Below, piece by piece: positions 1-7,378 of a stretch of DNA of 64,000 nt. Under the pieces are notes generated by a model. It was not told the origin of the DNA. It did not search any database and was given only the letters and a program-made list of their open reading frames with translations. Each line of letters opens with the position of its first letter. The stretch's first letter is position 1. The translations under genes and the position numbers were made by a program. Source of the DNA: Polynucleobacter sp. MWH-UH19D (GTDB lineage Bacteria; Pseudomonadota; Gammaproteobacteria; Burkholderiales; Burkholderiaceae); the NCBI RefSeq assembly GCF_040409795.1, contig NZ_CP099571.1, positions 1,612,001 to 1,676,000 on the forward strand, given 5' to 3'.

Positions 1-178
1 AATGGGCGATGGGTCCAGTTAATGGAGCTACGTGGCCAATCTTGACCTCAATACCATCAGCTGAAACGGCGGCAGCTTTATCGTCACCTTTGCCGCACGC
101 CGTCAAAATTAACGCCGTTACCGATAAAGCAATGGCGCTTTTCATAAAATTCATTTTTGATACATTGGAATTCATCAT
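1..178 (-). CDS. ABC transporter substrate-binding lipoprotein, LivK-like (N-terminal part only)
   Basis: Partial gene: only the first 59 codons lie in the window and the rest runs off the left edge. The start is one of two adjacent ATGs, preceded by the ribosome binding site GAGGAG. The product begins with a basic stretch and a hydrophobic segment ending in the lipobox LTAC (Cys at about residue 28), so it should be a lipid-anchored periplasmic protein. After an acidic linker comes EVKIGHVAPLTGPIA, the typical first strand of type-1 periplasmic binding proteins for branched-chain amino acids and related ligands. The ligand cannot be told from this fragment. It lies downstream of ispH on the same strand but has its own ribosome binding site. 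Confidence 0.8.
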   Translation of the reverse strand, partial: MMNSNVSKMNFMKSAIALSVTALILTACGKGDDKAAAVSADGIEVKIGHVAPLTGPIAH

Positions 179-206
179 CTACAGCTCCTCTGTTATGAAT
201 CAAACT

Positions 207-1148
207 TCAATCAACTAAATTTTTGGGTAAAGAAAAAGTTACATCTTCAACAACACCGGCTAGGGCACGAACACTACGCGGCCCAAATTCTTGAATACGC
301 GCCACAATGGCTTGAGCAAGACTTTCGGGAGCAGATGCACCCGCCGTTAAGCCAACGCGCTTTTTGCCCGCAAACCATTCAGGCTTTAACTGCTCTGGCG
401 CATCCACCATGTAGGATGGTACGCCCAATTTTTCCGACAGTTCACGCAAGCGATTAGAGTTCGAGCTTGTCGCACTACCCACCACAATAACAAGCTCAAC
501 TTGCGGCGCCATGAACTTGACTGCATCTTGACGATTCTGAGTGGCATAACAAATATCTTGTTTGCGAGGCTGAACAATACTGGGAAATTTTTTTGTGAGC
601 GCTTCAACAATTTCTTTAGTCTCATCAACTGACAATGTTGTTTGCGTCACAAAAGCGATTTTTTCATCACTCGAAAAGGGGAGCTTATCCACATCACCGA
701 TATTTTCGATTAAGAAAACACCCTCTTTCACCTGGCCCATAGTGCCCTCTACTTCGGGATGGCCTGCGTGACCAATCATCAAAACGGTATAACCTTCTTT
801 GCACATCTTGACGACCTCCAGATGCACCTTTGTCACCAGTGGGCAAGTTGCGTCATACACTTGCAAGCCACGCTGCTCAGCATCTTTGCGCACTTCTTGA
901 GATACGCCATGAGCACTAAACACCACAATCCCGCCTCTGGGAACTTCGTGCAACTCGTCTACAAACACTGCACCCTTCTCGCGCAATTCATTCACAACAT
1001 AGACATTGTGAACAATTTCGTGGCGCACATATATTGGCGCACCAAAACGCACCAGCGCCTCATTCACAATATTGATTGCACGATCCACCCCTGCGCAAAA
1101 ACCGCGGGGTTGCGCCATCAAAATTTCTGCGTGATCAGATCCACTCAT
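207..1148 (-). CDS. ispH: 4-hydroxy-3-methylbut-2-enyl diphosphate reductase
   Basis: Last enzyme of the MEP isoprenoid pathway; it makes IPP and DMAPP from HMBPP with an iron-sulfur cluster. The 313-residue length is normal for the family. The three conserved cluster cysteines are visible in RGFCAGVDRA (Cys18), DATCPLVTKVH (near residue 102) and DICYATQNRQ (near residue 199). The catalytic region TQTTLSVDET is also present. The gene starts 6 bases after the fkpB stop codon. The fkpB-ispH pair is a conserved neighbour pair in proteobacteria, so the two should be one transcript. No clear Shine-Dalgarno is seen, so translation may depend on coupling to fkpB. Confidence 0.97.
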   Translation of the reverse strand: MSGSDHAEILMAQPRGFCAGVDRAINIVNEALVRFGAPIYVRHEIVHNVYVVNELREKGAVFVDELHEVPRGGIVVFSAHGVSQEVRKDAEQRGLQVYDATCPLVTKVHLEVVKMCKEGYTVLMIGHAGHPEVEGTMGQVKEGVFLIENIGDVDKLPFSSDEKIAFVTQTTLSVDETKEIVEALTKKFPSIVQPRKQDICYATQNRQDAVKFMAPQVELVIVVGSATSSNSNRLRELSEKLGVPSYMVDAPEQLKPEWFAGKKRVGLTAGASAPESLAQAIVARIQEFGPRSVRALAGVVEDVTFSLPKNLVD

Positions 1149-1154
1149 ATTATT

Positions 1155-1601
1155 TTAGAGAATAGCGACTATCTGCGCTTCAAAAGTAACTTCATGGCCA
1201 GCCAATGGGTGGTTGAAATCAAACCACGCACCTTCATCATCAATCGATTGCAATACACCTGCATATTGGGCTCCACCAGGAGCATTAAATTCGATGACAT
1301 CACCTGGATTAAATTCCATGTCATCATCGCGACCCTCTTTAAGGGCTTTCAACGAAACCCACTGCACCAAATCTTTTTTGCGCTCACCAAAACTCTCTTC
1401 TGGTGAAAGCAAAGCACTCTTTTTATCGCCAACACCCAGTCCCAACAACACCTTTTCAAAGCAAGGCGCAAATTGTCCAGAACCCATCAAAACCGTCGCA
1501 GGTCGATCAACAAACGTATTGATGTAATCCTCCCCGTTGGGCAAGGTCAGCCGATAGTTCAGGGTCAAATAGGAGTTGGGCAAAACAGTAAGCTTAGTCA
1601 T
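1155..1601 (-). CDS. fkpB: FKBP-type peptidyl-prolyl cis-trans isomerase, SlpA/FkpB type
   Basis: Small cytoplasmic prolyl isomerase of 148 residues. The FKBP part begins with YLTLNYRLTLPNGE and contains the MGSGQFAPCFEKVLLGLGVGD region. An inserted flap rich in acidic residues precedes the C-terminal DFNHPLAGHEVTFEAQIV block typical of SlyD/SlpA proteins. There is no histidine-rich metal tail, so it is SlpA-like rather than SlyD. I chose the ATG at 1601 because the upstream extension of 12 residues is basic and unlike the family. A -10-like TACAAT lies 6 bases before this ATG and there is no ribosome binding site, so the mRNA may be leaderless. It is divergent from radC with 30 bases between them. 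Confidence 0.92.
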   Translation of the reverse strand: MTKLTVLPNSYLTLNYRLTLPNGEDYINTFVDRPATVLMGSGQFAPCFEKVLLGLGVGDKKSALLSPEESFGERKKDLVQWVSLKALKEGRDDDMEFNPGDVIEFNAPGGAQYAGVLQSIDDEGAWFDFNHPLAGHEVTFEAQIVAIL

Positions 1602-1607
1602 AAGGTG

Positions 1608-1613
1608 ATTGTA
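1608..1613 (-). promoter_or_regulatory. Candidate -10 element of fkpB-ispH (leaderless geometry)
   Basis: On the minus strand TACAAT (5 of 6 to TATAAT) is followed by 6 bases and then the fkpB ATG. Transcription would begin at or next to the start codon. No convincing -35 hexamer is seen at the usual distance. Confidence 0.5.
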
Positions 1614-1631
1614 TCTAGCCCTGCACCTGGC

Positions 1632-2318
1632 ATGCACTCTTCAATACCCCAATGGCCTAAAAATGAACAACCCCGAGAAAAGCTCCGCCTATATGGCGCC
1701 AAATGCCTCACCGATGCAGAATTGCTTGCCATATTCTTGCGTGTTGGCGTCAAGGGCAAAAATGCCGTCACTTTAGCGAATGACCTTTTGCATCACTTTG
1801 GCAGCCTGCCCCGCCTACTTGCCAGTAGTCCTGCTGAATTTACCCGCATTCATGGCATTGGGCTTTCAAAATGGAGTCAAATTCAAGCCGCATACGAACT
1901 GATCAAACGCAGCTTAGAGGATGGCTTAGCCCAGCAGTCCATCTTCTCCTCCCCTGGGCGCGTCAAAGAGTTTTTACAAGCCAAAATTGGGGGTCTTCCT
2001 CATGAGGTTTTTCTTTGTTTGTATCTTGACTCTGGTCTGCACCTCCTAGAGTGCCAGGAGCTATTTCGGGGATCTATTACCCATACCGCCGTTTATCCCC
2101 GAGAAATTCTTAAAGAGGCCCTGTCCCGCAACGCCAGCGCCCTGATCGTTGCCCACAATCACCCAAGTGGCAACCCCTTACCCAGCAAAGCAGACCAAGA
2201 TTTGACCCAAACCCTCATTAAAGCCTTGCAGCTCGTTGATATCCCCCTCCTTGACCACTGCATTGTGAGTAATGGCGGATTTTTCTCCTTCTCAGAATCA
2301 GGTCTTATGGATATTTAA
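1632..2318 (+). CDS. radC: RadC/MPN-domain DNA repair family protein
   Basis: 228 residues. An N-terminal helix-hairpin-helix-like part (LTDAELLAIFLRVGVKGKN, then FTRIHGIGLSKW) is followed by the JAB/MPN metalloprotease-like domain. The metal-site motif AHNHPSGNP is near residue 175, with S and D following as in JAMM proteins, so a bound zinc is likely. The family name comes from an old repair phenotype; its actual biochemical role is not settled. The ATG at 1632 is preferred because MHSSIPQWPKNEQPREKL matches the usual RadC start. The gene stands alone, divergent from fkpB and followed by a nested inverted repeat. Confidence 0.93.
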   Translation: MHSSIPQWPKNEQPREKLRLYGAKCLTDAELLAIFLRVGVKGKNAVTLANDLLHHFGSLPRLLASSPAEFTRIHGIGLSKWSQIQAAYELIKRSLEDGLAQQSIFSSPGRVKEFLQAKIGGLPHEVFLCLYLDSGLHLLECQELFRGSITHTAVYPREILKEALSRNASALIVAHNHPSGNPLPSKADQDLTQTLIKALQLVDIPLLDHCIVSNGGFFSFSESGLMDI

Positions 2319-2331
2319 TAAAATTGATAGT

Positions 2332-2364
2332 AAGTGCTAACTTATTTATAAGATACCAGCACTT
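2332..2364. repeat. Nested inverted repeat downstream of radC
   Basis: Outer arms AAGTGCT and AGCACTT (7 bp) enclose a second hairpin CTTATTTATAAG. No T-run follows, so this is not a standard intrinsic terminator. It may still end or stabilise the radC transcript. Confidence 0.4.
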
Positions 2365-2443
2365 TATTGGCAATTTCACGAAATTTTGGCCTTGTAGGCC
2401 TGTCGCCAAAGCCACATAGGACTAGCCCAAAACAGGCTTTGAC

Positions 2444-2452
2444 TGATACAAT
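2444..2452 (+). promoter_or_regulatory. Candidate extended -10 promoter of rpmB-rpmG
   Basis: TGATACAAT fits an extended -10 (TGn plus TACAAT, 5 of 6). It would start transcription near 2459, leaving a short leader that carries the rpmB ribosome binding site. The -35 region is weak. The rest of the 164-base gap between radC and rpmB holds only the nested repeat. Confidence 0.45.
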
Positions 2453-2482
2453 CTTTCTTTTTCGCAATTAATGGAGTTAGTC

Positions 2483-2716
2483 ATGGCAAAAGTTTGCCAA
2501 GTCACTGGGAAAAAGCCGATGGTTGGCAACAACGTATCCCATGCAAACAATAAAACAAAGCGTCGCTTTTTGCCGAATTTGCAAAACCGCCGTTTCTGGG
2601 TTGAATCTGAAAACCGTTGGATTAGCTTGCGCTTAACCAATGCTGGTTTGCGCGTTATCGACAAAAATGGCATTGATGCTGTTTTGTCTGATCTCCGTGC
2701 ACGTGGCGAAATTTAA
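2483..2716 (+). CDS. rpmB: 50S ribosomal protein L28
   Basis: 77-residue basic ribosomal protein of the large subunit. It begins [20 protein letters not shown], the typical L28 N-terminus, followed by [17 protein letters not shown]. The start at 2483 is preceded by GGAG at a good distance; an in-frame ATG 12 bases upstream gives a non-family extension. It is followed after 11 bases by rpmG and then a strong terminator, the usual rpmB-rpmG unit. Confidence 0.97.
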   Translation: MAKVCQVTGKKPMVGNNVSHANNKTKRRFLPNLQNRRFWVESENRWISLRLTNAGLRVIDKNGIDAVLSDLRARGEI

Positions 2717-2727
2717 GGAGCGCACAA

Positions 2728-2895
2728 ATGGCTAAAGGCGGCAGAGAAAAAATTAAATTAGAGTCATCAGCTGGTACTGGTCACTTCTACACAACTTCAA
2801 AAAACAAGCGTACAAAGCCTGAGAAAATGGAGATCATGAAATTTGATCCCACTATTCGCAAGCACGTTGCTTACAAAGAAACCAAACTCAAGTAA
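2728..2895 (+). CDS. rpmG: 50S ribosomal protein L33
   Basis: 55-residue protein beginning [20 protein letters not shown] and ending [10 protein letters not shown], a clear L33. AAGGAG stands 7 bases before the ATG. The zinc-binding cysteines seen in some L33 forms are absent, so this is the zinc-independent form. It is the second gene of the rpmB-rpmG operon and ends 39 bases before a terminator hairpin. Confidence 0.97.
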   Translation: MAKGGREKIKLESSAGTGHFYTTSKNKRTKPEKMEIMKFDPTIRKHVAYKETKLK

Positions 2896-2934
2896 TTAGC
2901 CGATCATTAAAACTGATCCTTACTTGCAGTCAAT

Positions 2935-2961
2935 AAAAAACCCGCTCACAGCGGGTTTTTT
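2935..2961. terminator. Bidirectional intrinsic terminator, rpmG / desaturase
   Basis: Stem CCCGCT/AGCGGG with a 3-base loop, flanked by A6 on the left and T6 on the right. It ends rpmG on the plus strand and the desaturase gene on the minus strand. Confidence 0.93.
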
Positions 2962-2979
2962 ATTATCCATTCAAATTGC

Positions 2980-4179
2980 TTATGCATAACGACGCAATCT
3001 TAAGGAGAACTCTCTTAAGCTTGTTAAGCCACTATCTTCGGCGCGTTGGCACCATGCATGCAACTGAGACAGGAGTTGTTCACGCGTTGCTGAAGAACGA
3101 CTCCAAATGGCCTGAAGATCACGACGCATCTCAATCATCTTACGAAGCTGAGCATTGCTAGCCATCAACTCTTCCAGCTTAGCTTTCTCCTCTTGGCTCA
3201 AGCGTGATTCATCCTTCACGAGCCAAGTACGAGCATCGCTTAAATGGCTTGCGAGCACTTGCATATGCTGCACTTCATTACTAAAGAAGTTACGCAGAGT
3301 CTTGCTGTAACGCGCCATGATTTCATAACGATTAGCAATGATAGCTTCCAGCGTATTTTGATCAGCAGGGCGCAAATCACTTAAGACGGGTTTTGGTGGT
3401 GTCTTTTTCACAGTAGCTAAACCAACTGCACTCATCATCTGTATGTACAACCAACCAATATCAAATTCATACCATTTGTTTGAGAGCTTCGCACTAGTAG
3501 CAAAGGTGTGATGGTTATTGTGCAACTCTTCGCCACCAATCAAAATACCCCAAGGGAAAATATTGGTTGAGGCATCTTCACAGTCAAAATTGCGATAGCC
3601 CCAATAGTGGCCAATGCCGTTAATAACACCAGCAGCAGTAATCGGAATCCACAACATTTGAACAGCCCAAACTGTTAAACCAATTGCGCCAAATAAAAAC
3701 ACATCAATGATGAGCATGATGCCAACGCCTTGCCAAGTAAACCTGGAATAGATATTGCGCTCAAGCCAATCATCTGGAGTGCCATGACCAAATTTGATCA
3801 TGGTCTCTTGGTTTTTTGCTTCTTGCTTATACAGTTCAGCACCGCGGGACAAGACCGTAGTAATTCCCAAAATTTGTGGGCTATGAGGATCTTCAACTGT
3901 CTCGCACTTAGCGTGATGCTTACGATGAATGGAGGCCCACTCCTTGGTTACCATTCCGGTAGTAAGCCATAGCCAAAGGCGGAAAAAGTGAGAAACGATC
4001 GGATGCAGATCAAGAGCACGATGTGCCTGGCAACGGTGCAAGAAAATCGTTACAGCAGCAATTGTGATGTGCGTAGCAATCAGGGTGAACAGGGTAATTT
4101 GCCACCAAGACCAATCTAAATATCCATTGGCAAGCCAATTAAGGAATTGATCGAAAGCAGAGCTTGAGACTGTATTCAA
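2980..4179 (-). CDS. Membrane fatty acid desaturase with a transposase-like C-terminal tail
   Basis: Acyl-lipid or acyl-CoA delta-9-type desaturase that would add double bonds to membrane fatty acids. The three histidine boxes of the di-iron site are present: HRCQAH (48-53), HRKHH (85-89) and HNNHH (220-224). Hydrophobic segments lie at about 27-47, 60-76 and 150-190. The start codon is TTG at 4179, chosen because AAAGGA lies 6 bases upstream. Residues from about 270 to 399 are not part of the desaturase fold. They form a helical, charged tail, and the part from about 317 resembles the segment of ISL3-family transposases that precedes their last catalytic region. The enzyme call is firm; the chain position it acts on is inferred. 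Confidence 0.9.
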   Translation of the reverse strand: MNTVSSSAFDQFLNWLANGYLDWSWWQITLFTLIATHITIAAVTIFLHRCQAHRALDLHPIVSHFFRLWLWLTTGMVTKEWASIHRKHHAKCETVEDPHSPQILGITTVLSRGAELYKQEAKNQETMIKFGHGTPDDWLERNIYSRFTWQGVGIMLIIDVFLFGAIGLTVWAVQMLWIPITAAGVINGIGHYWGYRNFDCEDASTNIFPWGILIGGEELHNNHHTFATSAKLSNKWYEFDIGWLYIQMMSAVGLATVKKTPPKPVLSDLRPADQNTLEAIIANRYEIMARYSKTLRNFFSNEVQHMQVLASHLSDARTWLVKDESRLSQEEKAKLEELMASNAQLRKMIEMRRDLQAIWSRSSATREQLLSQLHAWCQRAEDSGLTSLREFSLRLRRYA

Positions 4180-4250
4180 AGTGTGTCCTTTAAGTATCAG
4201 CTCTCATTTTAATGCTTTTCAGCTGTTTTTTGACTTATCTTTCGCTAATT

Positions 4251-5762
4251 CTAGCTTTTGTGATTTTCTGGATTTTCAGATTTTGGGTTCTTTTTCTGAA
4301 AAACAGCTCCAAAAAACCCATCAGTGCCATGTATATGAGGCCACAACTGCCACCAAGGATGATCTGCCGAGCAGCCTAATGGTAACTTTTCCTTTGGAAA
4401 CAATGGCTTAAGAACTTCCGCTGCTGGAACTACCTCAAACTCGGGGTGATTTTTCAGGAAATCTTCTGCAACCCCTTGATTTTCCCGAGGTAATAGGCTG
4501 CAAGTGGCATAAACCAAACGACCGCCTGGCTTTAAGAGGCGAGCCGCTGAATTCAGAATGCTGATTTGCTTTTGATTGAGCTCCGCAACGCCCTCGGGGG
4601 TTTGGCGCCATTTGAGGTCAGGATTGCGGCGTAAGGTCCCCATACCGCTACAAGGGGCATCAACGAGGACGCGATCAATCTTGCCGGCTAGGCGCTTGAT
4701 CTTGGCATCATTCTCAGAATCAATCCACACGGGGTGGACATTAGAAAGACCGCTGCGAGCTTGTCGAGGTTTCAGGTTAGCCAAGCGACGCTCGGAGGTA
4801 TCAAAGGCATATAAGCGACCTGTTGATCGCATTAATGCGCCAATTGCTAAAGTCTTTCCGCCAGCGCCTGCACAAAAATCAACAATCATCTCACCGCGTT
4901 TTGGGGCCAACAAGTACGCCAGGAGTTGACTGCCTTCATCCTGCACTTCAAACATGCCCGCTTTAAAACCAGCTGTATTTTGCAAGGCAGGTTTACCCAT
5001 AATGCGAACACCATCTGGCGCAAAAGGAGTTGGGCTTGCTTGATAGCGCCCACCTAATGCATTCATCTGTGCAAGCAACTCTTCGCGATTAGTCTTTATC
5101 GTATTCGCACGTAAATCCAAAGAAGCGGGTTGCATTAATGATTTAGCCAACTCTTCGCGTGCTTGCTCACCTGGATATTTTCCGAACGCATCCCACAACC
5201 ACTCTGGCAAATTATTGCGCACCAGAGGATTAAGAGCGCTTGCATCTACTGTTGAAATTCGTTGTAACCACTCATACTCACCAGGCTTTAGAACGTGTGC
5301 CAAGTCTGCAATTGCACTCTCGGCACGATTGCCAGTGCCAAGTCCACCCTCAGATAAGGCGGACAGCAAACCCAATAGGGCTAAGCGTCTAGCCTGCGAA
5401 CCTTCGCCGCTTGAGGCAAATTGGGAGAACTCATTTTTACGACGCAAAATAGCAAACGCGCTCTCTGCAATCAATGCGCGATCACGATTGCCAAGCTTTG
5501 GTTCAGAACGAAAGTAGCGACTAACAATTCGATCGGCTGGTTGATCAAATTGCAGCAACTCCGGAAGCAAGCGCTCCAAATGAATCGCATGCTGAGGCAA
5601 AGCTTTTGCATGTGAAAAGTTTTTTTGCCCCTCTGGCGCAATCAGATTACCGCTTGCATTGCGTCGCTCAGAGCGACGTAATGGATCTTTTGATTTGGCG
5701 GCGTAACTTTTTTGCGAGCCTAAGCGCTTATTCAATTTTGGTTTGGAACGTTCTGCGCTCAT
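4251..5762 (-). CDS. rsmB: RsmB/NOP-type rRNA (cytosine-C5) methyltransferase
   Basis: S-adenosylmethionine-dependent m5C RNA methyltransferase of 503 residues. It has a long basic N-terminal extension of about 60 residues, a helical NusB-like middle part, and a C-terminal Rossmann domain. That domain contains VDFCAGAGGKT (cofactor loop), the catalytic VDAPCSGMGTLRRNP and the second cysteine in YATCSLLP. Both catalytic cysteines are present. The assignment to RsmB (16S C967) rather than another NOP-family member is by general likeness. It overlaps the purN stop by ATGA, which implies translational coupling. Confidence 0.85.
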   Translation of the reverse strand: MSAERSKPKLNKRLGSQKSYAAKSKDPLRRSERRNASGNLIAPEGQKNFSHAKALPQHAIHLERLLPELLQFDQPADRIVSRYFRSEPKLGNRDRALIAESAFAILRRKNEFSQFASSGEGSQARRLALLGLLSALSEGGLGTGNRAESAIADLAHVLKPGEYEWLQRISTVDASALNPLVRNNLPEWLWDAFGKYPGEQAREELAKSLMQPASLDLRANTIKTNREELLAQMNALGGRYQASPTPFAPDGVRIMGKPALQNTAGFKAGMFEVQDEGSQLLAYLLAPKRGEMIVDFCAGAGGKTLAIGALMRSTGRLYAFDTSERRLANLKPRQARSGLSNVHPVWIDSENDAKIKRLAGKIDRVLVDAPCSGMGTLRRNPDLKWRQTPEGVAELNQKQISILNSAARLLKPGGRLVYATCSLLPRENQGVAEDFLKNHPEFEVVPAAEVLKPLFPKEKLPLGCSADHPWWQLWPHIHGTDGFFGAVFQKKNPKSENPENHKS

Positions 5763-6388
5763 AATTTAAAAGATTGCGATTCTGGGGGTTGTAACTTCAC
5801 TTGATTACCTTCAATGCGCAATCGTCCGTCGAGGAACCATTTTACGGCTCGTGGATAAATCTGATGTTCTGCCTTTAAAACTCGAGCGGCGAGTGTGTCG
5901 GCATCATCACCCTCGAGCACCGGCACTGAAGCCTGACAAATGATTGGCCCCTCATCCACGCCCTCAGTTACAAAATGCACAGTGGCCCCATGTTCTTTTA
6001 CCCCGGCTTCAAGCGCCCTCTCGTGAGTGTGTAAACCAGGGAAAGCTGGCAAAAGAGCGGGGTGAATATTTATCAGACGCCCCTCAAAATGGCGAATAAA
6101 GCTAGGGGTCAAAATCCGCATAAAACCTGCCAAGACCACTAAATCAGCCCCCAACTCGTCAATCTTCTGAATGAGAGCAGCATCGAAGGAGTCCCGAGTT
6201 GCATGCTCCTTGTGCTCAATTGCAAATGCCGGAATACCCTGCGAGCGAGCAAAATCAAGGCCCTTAGCCGCAGAGTGATTCGCTATGACCCCCGCAAATT
6301 TGACTGGCCATTGCTCTTTTTGGGCGGTTTTAACGATCGCCTCGAAATTGGATCCGCGGCCTGAGATTAAGGTAACGATAGAAAGCAT
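5759..6388 (-). CDS. purN: Phosphoribosylglycinamide formyltransferase
   Basis: GAR transformylase of purine synthesis; it transfers a formyl group from 10-formyl-THF to GAR. The N-terminus MLSIVTLISGRGSNFEAI holds the GAR-binding loop. The catalytic Asn-His pair is in INIHPALLP, and the catalytic Asp is in VTEGVDEGPII. 209 residues from the ATG at 6388; a GTG two codons upstream is possible but less likely. TATATT lies 6 bases before this ATG, so the mRNA is probably leaderless. The gene is divergent from ribF and overlaps the start of rsmB by 4 bases. Confidence 0.95.
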   Translation of the reverse strand: MLSIVTLISGRGSNFEAIVKTAQKEQWPVKFAGVIANHSAAKGLDFARSQGIPAFAIEHKEHATRDSFDAALIQKIDELGADLVVLAGFMRILTPSFIRHFEGRLINIHPALLPAFPGLHTHERALEAGVKEHGATVHFVTEGVDEGPIICQASVPVLEGDDADTLAARVLKAEHQIYPRAVKWFLDGRLRIEGNQVKLQPPESQSFKL

Positions 6389-6394
6389 GCCCAC

Positions 6395-6402
6395 AATATA
6401 AT
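6395..6402. promoter_or_regulatory. Candidate shared divergent -10 for purN and ribF
   Basis: The 8-base block AATATAAT reads TATAAT on the plus strand (6397-6402, toward ribF) and TATATT on the minus strand (6400-6395, toward purN). On the minus strand the block ends 6 bases before the purN ATG. On the plus strand a start near 6409 leaves a leader with GAAGG before the ribF GTG. The -35 regions are weak on both sides. Confidence 0.55.
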
Positions 6403-6427
6403 TGATGGCTACCCTGAAGGCGATTTT

Positions 6428-7378
6428 GTGAACGTATTCCGTGGCTCGACCCCGTTTTCCGCAGGACCTGCTTGTGCCCTAACCATCGGTAATTTCGATG
6501 GCGTGCACAGGGGTCATCGCGCCCTGCTCAAAGAGTTGGTTGCCGGCGCCCGCGAAAGGGGCCTAGTTAGCTGCGTGCTGACCTTTGAGCCCCACCCAAA
6601 AGAATTTTTCTCACCCGAGCAGGCCCCACCCCGAATTCTGAATCTGCGCGACAAATTGGCTGCACTTGCAAAGCTTGGAATAGACCGAGTAGTTGTAGAG
6701 CACTTCAACTCCGCATTTGCTCGCTTATCTCCCGAAGAATTTGTATCAGAAATTATTGTTAAAAGACTCAATACCAAATGGATCTTGATTGGCGATGACT
6801 TTTGCTACGGAGCCAAACGTGCTGGAAATTTTGCAAGCCTCAAAGCAGCGGGCGAAAAATATGGCTTTGAGGTCTCCAGTATCCAAACCATCTTGGAAGA
6901 TGGTGAACGTATTTCTAGTTCAGCATTGCGCACCGCACTTGCGAATGGCGATATGAAGGAAGCAGAAAAATTATTAGGTCGTCCTTATGGAATTTCTGGT
7001 CATGTCATTCATGGGCAACAACTTGGTCGTCAATTGGGATTCCCCACTTTAAATTTAGCTGTAGCAAATCACCTGCACCATCGCAAGCCAGCCACCACTG
7101 GCATATTCACTGCACAGGTTCTAGGGCTTGGTGATAAACCGCTACCAGGTGTAGCCAGCTTAGGTGTACGGCCTACCGTAGAAGATAAAGGTCGCGTATT
7201 ACTTGAGACGCATATCTTTGATTACCAGCAAGATGTTTACGGAAAAATTATTACCGTTGAACTCTTAGAAAAAATTCGTGACGAGGAGAAGTATGACGAC
7301 CTCGACACACTCACACATGCGATTGCACAAGATGCAAAGCAAGCCAGAAATTATTTCCAGAAAAAATCTTATGTCTGA
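6428..7378 (+). CDS. ribF: Bifunctional riboflavin kinase / FAD synthetase
   Basis: Makes FMN and then FAD from riboflavin. The N-terminal nucleotidyltransferase domain shows [11 protein letters not shown] (about residue 20) and the ISSSALR motif. The C-terminal flavokinase domain starts around residue 185 with [20 protein letters not shown] and contains GFPTLNL and the [11 protein letters not shown] block. 316 residues is normal. The start is GTG, supported by GAAGG 8 bases upstream. It heads the ribF-ileS-lspA-coaBC-dut operon and its last 8 bases overlap the start of ileS. Confidence 0.96.
   Translation: MNVFRGSTPFSAGPACALTIGNFDGVHRGHRALLKELVAGARERGLVSCVLTFEPHPKEFFSPEQAPPRILNLRDKLAALAKLGIDRVVVEHFNSAFARLSPEEFVSEIIVKRLNTKWILIGDDFCYGAKRAGNFASLKAAGEKYGFEVSSIQTILEDGERISSSALRTALANGDMKEAEKLLGRPYGISGHVIHGQQLGRQLGFPTLNLAVANHLHHRKPATTGIFTAQVLGLGDKPLPGVASLGVRPTVEDKGRVLLETHIFDYQQDVYGKIITVELLEKIRDEEKYDDLDTLTHAIAQDAKQARNYFQKKSYV

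Noticed and set aside
759-1406. Long plus-strand open frame opposite ispH and fkpB
   Set aside because: It is fully antisense to two well-recognised genes and its translation shows no family features.
4251-4440. Plus-strand open frame over the 3' end of rsmB
   Set aside because: It lies antisense to the conserved end of the methyltransferase and has no ribosome binding site.
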